A stretch of 13,203 nucleotides of DNA from Acidobacteriaceae bacterium (GTDB lineage Bacteria > Acidobacteriota > Terriglobia > Terriglobales > Acidobacteriaceae), in assembly GCA_003165095.1 (NCBI GenBank), contig PLSH01000286.1, forward strand, positions 6,023 through 19,225. The letters are read 5' to 3'. How positions within the stretch are numbered: the stretch's first letter is position 1; each line of letters starts with the position of its first letter. Of this stretch, positions 7,120 to 13,203 are shown piece after piece. Below the pieces are notes generated by a model. The model had not been told where the DNA came from and ran no database searches. It worked only from the letters and a program-made list of their open reading frames with translations. The translations under genes and the position numbers were made by a program.

Positions 7120-8933
7120 GATTCAGCTCTCGGCAGCATGATGATAAATGCCGCGCCGCCGCTTGTGCGGCTTTCCACCGCGATGGTGCCGGCATGATCG
7201 GCGACGACCGATTGCACGATTGCGAGGCCGAGACCGGTTCCGTGCTGCTTGGTTGTGTAGTAGGGAGTGAAGAGGCGCTCGCACTCTTCCGGCGTGAGGC
7301 CCTGGCCGGTATCAGCCACACGGAGTTCCACTCTTTCGTCTTTTGGATGAGCGGAGAGTGTCAGTGTGCCACCGTCGGGCATGGCATCGATGGCATTGAG
7401 GACGAGATTGGAAAGGGCGCGGTGCATCAGTTCCGGATCGGCCATGAGTGGCATGGGGACATCGGCGATTTTGGATTCGAAGCGGATGGGCGCGGCGCTT
7501 TGGTCAGTAGCAGTTGAATAGAGCGAAACCACGCGGGCAACCAGAGCTCTGGCGTCGATGCGCTCGAATTCGGGCTTGGGCATCTTGCTGAAATCGCTGA
7601 AGCGGCCAATGATGGTTTTCAGATTTGCGATCTCTGCGCCGAGTGTGGCGGTGCTCTCACGGAAGATTTCATCGAACTCCGCGGCGGGGAGTTCGCGGGC
7701 CCGCACCAGGTTCTCGACGGTCAGTTGCAGGGGAAAGAGCGGGTTCTTGAGTTCGTGCGCCAGTCTGCGGGCCAATTCGCGCCAGGCCGCGACGCGTTCG
7801 CTCTGGATGAGCCGCTCGCGTTGGCTGGCAAGTTGGCCGGTCATGTGGTTGAAGCTGCGCGCCAGCACACTCACTTCGTCGTGACCACGCTGGGGCACCT
7901 GAACGTCCCAGTTGCCGCCGGCCACCTCCTCAGCCGCGCGCGCCAACTGCTCGATGGGACGCGAGACGCGGGCCGCAATCCACAGGCTGAAGGCGACGGC
8001 GAGAAAAATGCCGGCGGCGGCGATACCGTAGGCGATGGCGCGGATGTGCTGCTGCGCTTCGACCATGTTGCCGCGGGAGATGGCCACGACGAGGACGGCC
8101 ATGGTGTTACCGGCCTGGTTGCGGAGCGGAATCGCAGTTGCGTTCAGGCTGTCTTCGCGGCGGCCAGAGGGATTGACGATGCCGCTGGCCTGTTGACCGC
8201 TTTTGCGGGCCGCGTCAATCAAGGGCTGGTAGTGCGCAGCCCCGGCTACGGCGCCGTTGGGGCCGGCGAGGCGCGAGGGATCGAAGGCGCCGGTGACAGA
8301 GGCGCCCGGGTCAGGATTTGCAACCGCGTCAGGGCTGGGACCGGGATCGCTGTAAAGCGCGACCTGCATGCCGGGCGCGACGGGCAGATCGGCGAGGAAG
8401 CCCTGGTCCAACCGCTGGCCACCGACGAGGCGGACCGGCGGATCGGCGCCACGAATGGCGCGCACCGCAAAGAGGCCGAGAACCGACGAGCCGTCGGAGA
8501 GATCTTCGCGCTTGAGAAATGGAGGTTGCGCCGTCTGCGCCGAGGCGGGGTCGGGGTAACCGAAGCGTGCGGGCCACTGCGCGGAGCTGACGATGCTTCC
8601 GTCCGGGCCGACGATTTCAAGAAAGTCGAGCTGGGCGTCCTGGGCCATGGTACCGGCCTCGGTTAGATAGGGCGAAGGGTCGCCGGATTGAACCAGTTCG
8701 AAGGCCATGGCGCGCGTCCGTTCACTGGCGGCGAGGCGATCGACGGCCGCGGCCACTTCAGCGGAGCGATGTTGGAACTCGCGCTGGAACTGGCTGACGA
8801 AGAGCGCAGTCTCCTCCTGATCGCGCTGCTCGAAGACGTGGCGGATGCGGACGAGGACGGTCCAGGCGACGGCGGCGACGGCGGCGGCCACGGTGAGCGA
8901 AAAGAGGAGGAGCAGCTTTTGGCGCAGGTTCAT
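7116..8933 (-). CDS. Membrane sensor histidine kinase, NtrY-like
   Basis: The 605-aa kinase starts with a transmembrane helix (about 8-29), then a large extracytoplasmic sensor (about 30-297) and a second helix (about 298-320). Next come a HAMP linker (about 315-372), the dimerisation/phosphoacceptor domain with RLAHELKNPL (H393), and an ATPase domain with N box (509-519, NLVLNAIDAMP), G1 DTGQG (541-545) and G2 GTGLGLAI (565-572). All catalytic residues are present. The sensor domain contains a strand pattern (FLEIVGPDGSIVSSA) seen in Cache/PAS-like extracellular folds, but the ligand is unknown. A Pro/Gly/Asp-rich stretch at about 196-225 is probably a flexible insert. The gene overlaps both neighbours by four bases, the binding-protein gene before it and the response regulator after it. 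This suggests that the secreted operon partners contribute to sensing. Confidence 0.95.
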   Translation of the reverse strand: MNLRQKLLLLFSLTVAAAVAAVAWTVLVRIRHVFEQRDQEETALFVSQFQREFQHRSAEVAAAVDRLAASERTRAMAFELVQSGDPSPYLTEAGTMAQDAQLDFLEIVGPDGSIVSSAQWPARFGYPDPASAQTAQPPFLKREDLSDGSSVLGLFAVRAIRGADPPVRLVGGQRLDQGFLADLPVAPGMQVALYSDPGPSPDAVANPDPGASVTGAFDPSRLAGPNGAVAGAAHYQPLIDAARKSGQQASGIVNPSGRREDSLNATAIPLRNQAGNTMAVLVVAISRGNMVEAQQHIRAIAYGIAAAGIFLAVAFSLWIAARVSRPIEQLARAAEEVAGGNWDVQVPQRGHDEVSVLARSFNHMTGQLASQRERLIQSERVAAWRELARRLAHELKNPLFPLQLTVENLVRARELPAAEFDEIFRESTATLGAEIANLKTIIGRFSDFSKMPKPEFERIDARALVARVVSLYSTATDQSAAPIRFESKIADVPMPLMADPELMHRALSNLVLNAIDAMPDGGTLTLSAHPKDERVELRVADTGQGLTPEECERLFTPYYTTKQHGTGLGLAIVQSVVADHAGTIAVESRTSGGAAFIIMLPRAES

Positions 8934-10276
8934 GGCGCGTCCTCGATCGAAGCAGAGGCGAGGTCGGGCGTGCCGTCGGCGCGCAGTTGGAGGTCGCGGA
9001 CGCGGGCGCCGATGGCGTAGGCCCGGGGAAGATCGACGAGCGGAACCAGCGTGGAGCGCTCGAGGTAGTCGCGCTCGGCGCGGTAGAGAGTGGTTGGTGT
9101 CTGGCTGGGCACTGCAACAGATTCGCCCGCGGCGCGGAGCAGTGACTCCATTGCGGCAGATGGGGCTGAGACATCGAGCGGGAGCTTGCGCAGCATGAGG
9201 TCAGGATGCTGCTGACGAGCTACGCTTACAACCTGCACGTCAAAGCCCGCTTCACGCAGATTGAGGGCGATGCGTTGCGCAGCCAGTTGCATTGCGCCGT
9301 TGCCTTCGAAGCCGAGCGTGAGCGGCGGAGGGTTCAGGCCGCCACGCAGTTCATGCGACTTGTTCAGATTGCGGTCGGTGGGAAACAAGAACGAGTAGCC
9401 GGTGAGTTCCTGCGGCAGGAGGCTGCCGGCGATTTCGCCCTGTTTTTGAAAAATGACGTTGAACAATGCGCTGCGATCGACGGCCTGGGCGATAGAGGCG
9501 CGGAGTAGCTGGCTGGCCAGCGAGCCAGAGTCGGAGATTTGGAGGGCCAGCAGTTCGACGGGCGGCGATGCGAGTACCGTGAGGCGCTGCTGCTGGGCCT
9601 CACGCAACTGTTCAGGAGGAACTTCGACGACGTCGGCTCGACCTACGCTGAGGTCGAGCCACTGGTCGCGGATGGGCTTATGGCTCAGAATTTCGATCGT
9701 GTCGACAAAGGGGCGGCCCTGCCAACAGGCGTCGTTTGCGGCGAACGTCATGACGTCGTTGTTAAATCCCGCAAACCGAAAGGGGCCGGTGCCAATGGCG
9801 ACGCCTGATGTTTTTCCGTCGGACGTTTCCCTGAGGGAGATGAGAAACTCGTCGCCCGCAAGCAAGACAGGCAGGTTGGGCATGGGCGAGTCGGCGGTGA
9901 AGATAACCGAAGAGCCCACTGCGCGAACGGCTGTCCACGGACAATTTGCGCAAGAGGCGTTGAACGACTGTACGACGGCGACCGAGGTGAGTGGCGAGCC
10001 GTCATGGAATTGCACGCCGGGGCGCAATCGAAATTGCCAACGATGATCGGAGTCCTGCGATTGCCATTCTACGGCCAGCGCCGGCTGCACCGAACCGTTG
10101 GTGTCGAGGCGGGTGAGTCCATCGAAGACGAGTTGCCGTGCCAGGCCATCAGGACCGTTCCATGGGTCGCCTTCAATTTCAACGCGCAGAGTGCCGCCGT
10201 AATGGGGGCGGGTGCGGGCGACGGCAGGCAGCGCCAGCGCGGCCAGCAGGCAGCTAATTGCAAAGCGCCGTAACAC
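8930..10276 (-). CDS. Family-5 extracellular solute-binding protein, orphan
   Basis: The protein matches the oligopeptide/nickel-type binding proteins (SBP_bac_5): YGGTLRVEIEGDPW near the N-terminus, LVFDGLTRLDTNGSVQPALA, then WQFRLRPGVQFHDGSPLT and GTGPFRF. These are the family's conserved blocks in order. I place the start at the GTG at 10276, giving 448 aa and an ideal signal peptide (MLRRFAISCLLAALALPAVA, AVA cleavage site, no good lipobox), preceded by GAGGTGG six bases away. A farther ATG at 10318 would add 14 polar residues. The N-terminus overlaps the stop of the preceding gene by 23 bp and the stop overlaps the kinase start by 4 bp. At 448 aa it is shorter than typical family members (roughly 500-550). 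No permease or ATPase gene is present in the window, so a sensing role beside the kinase is plausible but inferred. Confidence 0.9.
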   Translation of the reverse strand: MLRRFAISCLLAALALPAVARTRPHYGGTLRVEIEGDPWNGPDGLARQLVFDGLTRLDTNGSVQPALAVEWQSQDSDHRWQFRLRPGVQFHDGSPLTSVAVVQSFNASCANCPWTAVRAVGSSVIFTADSPMPNLPVLLAGDEFLISLRETSDGKTSGVAIGTGPFRFAGFNNDVMTFAANDACWQGRPFVDTIEILSHKPIRDQWLDLSVGRADVVEVPPEQLREAQQQRLTVLASPPVELLALQISDSGSLASQLLRASIAQAVDRSALFNVIFQKQGEIAGSLLPQELTGYSFLFPTDRNLNKSHELRGGLNPPPLTLGFEGNGAMQLAAQRIALNLREAGFDVQVVSVARQQHPDLMLRKLPLDVSAPSAAMESLLRAAGESVAVPSQTPTTLYRAERDYLERSTLVPLVDLPRAYAIGARVRDLQLRADGTPDLASASIEDAP

Positions 10277-11531
10277 GGTCCACCTCGTATTGGTTTGGCG
10301 TTTTGCGGAGTGCGGCAAAGACGCTCTTGCCGTCCGGCGCGGGCCAGATTGCAGTCACGGTACCGTCCATGGCGAGCGGGGCGCTCACCGGCAGGGCTTC
10401 AAGCGCAGGCAGTTCGTAGGCTCGGAGGCTATCGGTCGCGGCCTCGCCGGAGCCGGAAGCGACAATCTGCGCGCCGACGCCGCAGGTGGAGTGAAGCACG
10501 CCCAGGTCGCTGCCCCAGTCTCGCGTGCCTGCGATCGAGTGCAGTGTGCCGCTCTCGATGAGTTGCACTTTGCCGTCGATGCCATTGATGAGCACGGCAG
10601 CGATTCCGGCGGAATGCGGAAGCATGTCGAGGGAATAAAAGGGAGGCAGATCGGGGCCGAGGTTCGGGGCGAGAATGCCGGTAAAATAGTTGCGAGAGGC
10701 GTTATAGAAGGCGCGGATGGGAGTGACGCGGACATCTTCCGTGGTGGTTGCGGGGGGTGAATTGGGCGTCGAAGGTACCGATAGTTGCGTGGCCGGCGAG
10801 GTGACCGCCCAGGGATCGTCGCTTTCGTGACAATGAATTTTCCAATCGGCGGGTGCCGCGGCCGGGGGAGTGCCTGTGCAGTGCATTCCAGGGAGCCACG
10901 CGTCGAATCCGGAGCCGTCGGGCGTGAGCAGCAGAATGCCGCGCGGGTCGCGTGAAAGAGGCCGCTTTTGCGCGATGGTCACGCGTTGTTGTTCGCGCCA
11001 CCCGTCTTTTGCATGGGCGTAGATAACGATCTGCTCCGGCTCAAGAGCGATGAGGGTGTCGGGAAGTTCCAGTGCGGCCAGCAACGGTTTGGACGCGGAG
11101 AGTAGCACATCTTTCCGCAGCATGATTCCGCCGGCGGATTGAGGCTGCTGCGGCTGATTCGGTCCGAGATCGACGACGGCCACCTGGGTCTGGTCGCCTT
11201 CAACCACTTCAGCTACCCAGAGGCGGTCGTGGGCGCTTTCGCTCAGCGTAACGCGGACGGTGTTGGCGCTCTCAGCTCCCGAGGCGGTGACGCCGCGCAC
11301 CCTCAAGTCCTGTTCGAGCAGTTGGCGGATGGCCGGAATATCGTCCGTTGAGATGGAGGAAAGATTGCGAATGGTGAGGCGCGCCTGGCCGGGTCCGAGA
11401 ATGCCAGAAATCTGATCGGCAAGCGCGGCGGCGGGCTGTTCCCAGGGGCTGGGCGCGGGAGCAGCAATTGCCGCAAGCCCCATCAGCGCAGTCATCGCGG
11501 TTATCAGCCAGCTCAGCTTCATTGAGCCCAT
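10254..11531 (-). CDS. Secreted protein of unknown function, first gene of the sensor operon
   Basis: The 425-aa protein begins with a signal peptide (hydrophobic residues about 5-24, cleavage near AIAAPA). The ATG at 11522 (MKLSWLITAM) is an almost equally good start. Residues about 32-120 form an alternating alpha/beta pattern (AIRQLLEQDLRVRGV, then VRVTLSESAHDRLWVAEVV) reminiscent of small periplasmic domains such as the TolB N-terminus. The remainder (about 160-420) is made of short strands separated by turns, with Gly-Asp steps (NGIDGKVQLIESG, PAPDGKSVFAAL) like beta-propeller repeats. A Pro/Thr/Ser-rich linker lies at about 243-265. Four cysteines (218, 234, 350, 424) could form disulfides. 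I do not recognise a named family. It shares a transcript with the binding protein, kinase and regulator, so a role in that signalling unit or its outer complex is the best guess. Confidence 0.83.
   Translation of the reverse strand: MGSMKLSWLITAMTALMGLAAIAAPAPSPWEQPAAALADQISGILGPGQARLTIRNLSSISTDDIPAIRQLLEQDLRVRGVTASGAESANTVRVTLSESAHDRLWVAEVVEGDQTQVAVVDLGPNQPQQPQSAGGIMLRKDVLLSASKPLLAALELPDTLIALEPEQIVIYAHAKDGWREQQRVTIAQKRPLSRDPRGILLLTPDGSGFDAWLPGMHCTGTPPAAAPADWKIHCHESDDPWAVTSPATQLSVPSTPNSPPATTTEDVRVTPIRAFYNASRNYFTGILAPNLGPDLPPFYSLDMLPHSAGIAAVLINGIDGKVQLIESGTLHSIAGTRDWGSDLGVLHSTCGVGAQIVASGSGEAATDSLRAYELPALEALPVSAPLAMDGTVTAIWPAPDGKSVFAALRKTPNQYEVDRVTALCN
10280..10286 (-). promoter_or_regulatory. 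Ribosome-binding site that fixes the binding-protein start
   Basis: GAGGTGG lies with its GAGG six bases before the GTG at 10276, inside the last codons of the preceding gene. It is the best Shine-Dalgarno match near the gene. Together with the signal peptide beginning at that GTG, it argues for the shorter start over the ATG at 10318. Confidence 0.6.
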
Positions 11532-11554
11532 CTCTCATTATCTCGTTTGCGCGG

Positions 11555-11560
11555 ATTATA
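11555..11560 (-). promoter_or_regulatory. -10 element (TATAAT) of the four-gene sensor operon
   Basis: A consensus TATAAT on the minus strand lies 23 bp upstream of the ATG at 11531, placing the transcript start near 11548 and a leader of about 17 nt. The -35 region at 16-18 bp spacing (CAACTA-like) is poor. It is the only promoter-like signal seen in the 146-bp gap after the SPFH gene. Confidence 0.5.
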
Positions 11561-11626
11561 TCGTTTGGTGCTGCTCGTAGTTGGTGACCGCGGGACAGGG
11601 CTGCATTGGCTTGACGGCAGCGGCAG

Positions 11627-11666
11627 CTTCGGGCAGGGCGCGGACGATACCGCGAGCTGCCCGGAG
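11627..11666 (-). terminator. Strong GC hairpin after the SPFH gene
   Basis: CTTCGGGCAG (11627-11636) pairs with CTGCCCGGAG (11657-11666) over ten positions with one wobble. After a 2x2 internal loop, CGCGG (11639-11643) pairs with CCGCG (11650-11654) around the loop ACGATA. The stem starts 11 bases after the SPFH stop codon on the minus strand. No T-run follows, so it is not a textbook intrinsic terminator; it may end, pause or protect the 3' end of the SPFH transcript. Confidence 0.55.
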
Positions 11667-11677
11667 CCGGTTGCGGT

Positions 11678-13018
11678 TTAGTGCCCGGGGGCTGGAGCGG
11701 TGTCTGGCTCGCTTTCCGCCTCCTGCTTCACGGCTGGGTTGGAGGCCATGCCTTTGAAAACGTCACTGGCAAAGAAGAATTTGCCATCGGATGGAACCAT
11801 GACCACCTGGATCTTGTCAGAGAGGCGTTCGGCCACGATTTTGTTAATGAGCAGAGGCGACTTGTTGAGAAGCTCCGCTTCGCTGGTCATGCGTTCGGCA
11901 TTGGCCGCGGCCAGAAGACGGATGCGGCTGGCCTCAGCGTCGGCAAGCAGGTTGCGGCGCTGGAGCTCGGCCTTGCTGTCGATGACTTTGGCCTGGGCAT
12001 CGGCATCGGCATTTTCGATGGTCGCCTCCTTGCGCGCTTCGGCTTCCAGCTTGCTCTGCTCGATCTGCTTCTCCTTGAGCGGCAACGTGTACTGCATGGC
12101 GTCGGCTTCTCCCTTGGCCTCGACGACCTTGGATTGCGCATCGCCTTCAGCTTCCTTGACCTTTTGTACAGCCTCGGCTTCGGCCTGCAGTTCGGCGATC
12201 TTGACCTGCTTCTGCTGGATGTCAGTGTCGACACCGAGCTGGTCGTCCTGCTGCTCCTTGAGCAGAAGGCCTTCCAGGCCTTTCGCATACTCGTCGGGGA
12301 GCTGGATATCGGAGAGCATGACTTCTTTCACAACGATACCGTCGGCGCCGAGTTTGCGGGCGATGATGGCGGCGGCGCGGGAGCGCACTTCTTCGCGCTT
12401 TGAGGAGAAGATTTCGCGGACCGTGTACTCCGGCGTGAGTTCACGCCATGCGCTGGCGACTACCGGGGGGACCAGTTTCTTATCGGCGGGCTGAGGCAGA
12501 TGGGCCTGCACGCTGGAGAGCTGGCTGGGATCAAGCCGGTAGCGCACGGTGACTCCGAGACCGATGTTGAGGCCCTCGCGGGACTGCACGTTGAGGTCAT
12601 TGTTTTGCGGCGCTCTCTTTACGCCCTCTTCGAGAACTCCCACGGTAAACAGGTGATCGTGCAGATCGAAAGTCTGCACGCTGTCAACGAGTGGGATGAT
12701 GAAGTGGATGCCGGGATAAAGGGTGCCGGGGAGGGTGCCGCGCATCTGGCTGATGCGCACGCCGCCCATGCCGCTGGGCACGACCACGATGCCGGCCGCA
12801 AGGAGCAGAGGCAGTACGGCAATCACGGCGAGAATGGCCGAACGGCGCCAGGGAATCGGTTCAGGTTCGACAACGGTTTCGTAACCAAAGGCTTCGGTTC
12901 CAGCGGCCTTTTTGCGCGCAACCTGGATGCGCAGCCAGAGGCCGTAGAGCGGAAACCCCATTGCGCAGGCAAGCAACAGCGCTCCCGCGACGTTCATCAA
13001 CAGCTTCAATGCGATCAT
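11678..13018 (-). CDS. SPFH/band-7 (prohibitin-like) membrane protein
   Basis: The 446-aa protein has two N-terminal hydrophobic helices (about 5-29 and 59-81). These are followed by an SPFH domain (about 82-250) recognisable from PGTLYPGIHFIIPLVDSVQT, the strand NIGLGVTVRYRLDP and the helix ending KEVMLSDIQLPDEYAKGLEG. Then comes a long Ala/Glu/Lys/Gln-rich coiled coil (about 250-382) and a Pro/Glu/Ala tail. SPFH proteins form ring or cage oligomers that organise membrane microdomains and, in HflK/HflC, control FtsH proteolysis. Only one member is encoded here and no FtsH or NfeD gene is nearby, so the partner is unknown. A ribosome site (GGAGG at 13025-13029) lies six bases before the ATG, within the end of the upstream small gene, which overlaps by four bases. 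Confidence 0.93.
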   Translation of the reverse strand: MIALKLLMNVAGALLLACAMGFPLYGLWLRIQVARKKAAGTEAFGYETVVEPEPIPWRRSAILAVIAVLPLLLAAGIVVVPSGMGGVRISQMRGTLPGTLYPGIHFIIPLVDSVQTFDLHDHLFTVGVLEEGVKRAPQNNDLNVQSREGLNIGLGVTVRYRLDPSQLSSVQAHLPQPADKKLVPPVVASAWRELTPEYTVREIFSSKREEVRSRAAAIIARKLGADGIVVKEVMLSDIQLPDEYAKGLEGLLLKEQQDDQLGVDTDIQQKQVKIAELQAEAEAVQKVKEAEGDAQSKVVEAKGEADAMQYTLPLKEKQIEQSKLEAEARKEATIENADADAQAKVIDSKAELQRRNLLADAEASRIRLLAAANAERMTSEAELLNKSPLLINKIVAERLSDKIQVVMVPSDGKFFFASDVFKGMASNPAVKQEAESEPDTAPAPGH

Positions 13019-13188
13019 TTTCCGCCTCCATTCGGGTTGTTGTGCTCATTGCGTTTCCCGGTTTTCGGCCGTGGAGCAAGCAGCAGCCGGACCAGTCCTC
13101 CCAATGTCAATTCCTCGAAGAGCAGGGCCGCCGCGACGGGAAGCAGCACCGACCCCAATCCAGCCCACGCGCTTTCAAGCAGATTCAT
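13015..13188 (-). CDS. 57-aa membrane protein coupled to the SPFH gene
   Basis: The ATG at 13188 is preceded by an excellent ribosome site (GGGAGGG at 13193-13199). The frame encodes one hydrophobic helix (about residues 8-38, interrupted by EE at 25-26) and a basic, Asn/Gly-rich tail, ending in TGA at 13015-13017. That TGA overlaps the SPFH ATG by four bases (ATGA), a sign of translational coupling. I do not recognise a family. A single-pass partner or regulator of the SPFH protein is the obvious hypothesis. The TAA at 13201-13203 may be the stop of a further gene upstream, but only three bases are visible. Confidence 0.72.
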   Translation of the reverse strand: MNLLESAWAGLGSVLLPVAAALLFEELTLGGLVRLLLAPRPKTGKRNEHNNPNGGGK

Positions 13189-13203
13189 TGCCGCCCTCCC
13201 TTA

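Noticed and set aside
6220..7197. Plus-strand open frame (325 aa) opposite the response regulator
   Set aside because: The minus strand carries every NtrC-family motif in this interval, and the plus-strand product has no coherent features.
7725..8666. Plus-strand open frame (313 aa) opposite the histidine kinase
   Set aside because: Antisense shadow; the kinase reading is unambiguous.
8870..8895. GGC/GAC triplet run near the kinase start
   Set aside because: It encodes the Ala/Val-rich first transmembrane helix in GC-rich codons, so it is ordinary low complexity.
1..13203. CRISPR array, tRNA/rRNA genes, insertion sequences, phage genes
   Set aside because: I looked for spaced direct repeats, cloverleaf-like segments, transposase motifs and terminal inverted repeats and saw none; coding density and strand layout are those of ordinary chromosome.

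Overview
The window is a GC-rich, densely packed bacterial chromosomal segment. Signal peptides of the SPase I type, a periplasmic-type binding protein, a sigma-54 activator and a GTP-dependent PEP carboxykinase suggest a Gram-negative, probably soil-type heterotroph. My best guess is Acidobacteriota (Terriglobia), but no taxonomic marker gene is present, so this is an impression from gene content and style only.

Left part (1-2351). A radical SAM protein runs off the left edge on the minus strand (start at 413). Divergent from it on the plus strand are a 105-aa two-helix membrane protein of unknown function, then a small two-gene module. That module is an AbrB/SpoVT-type DNA-binding protein, with a perfect TATAAT and a 7-bp palindrome in front of it, followed 21 bp later by a 102-aa basic protein that is a plausible but unproven toxin partner. 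Next is an exported DinB-family protein that is split by a one-base frameshift in a C/G homopolymer run.

Middle part (2371-5584), all minus strand. A HI0933/BaiN-type FAD flavoprotein converges on the DinB gene. It is separated by a 166-bp gap holding a structured, repeat-like palindromic element from pckG, an intact 607-aa GTP-type PEP carboxykinase with its active-site motifs present, which feeds gluconeogenesis by converting oxaloacetate to PEP.

Right part (5731-13188), all minus strand. In transcription order there is first a 57-aa membrane protein translationally coupled to an SPFH/band-7 (prohibitin-like) protein, followed by a strong GC hairpin. Then a promoter-like TATAAT starts a tight four-gene operon with overlapping ends. 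It encodes a secreted 425-aa protein of unknown function, a family-5 solute-binding protein with no transporter genes beside it, a membrane histidine kinase with a large extracytoplasmic domain, and a sigma-54-dependent NtrC-family response regulator. The most interesting hypothesis in the window is that this operon is a signalling unit in which an orphan binding protein and a secreted partner feed the kinase. pckG lies directly downstream of the regulator, so it is a natural candidate target, although I see no convincing sigma-54 promoter in the gap.
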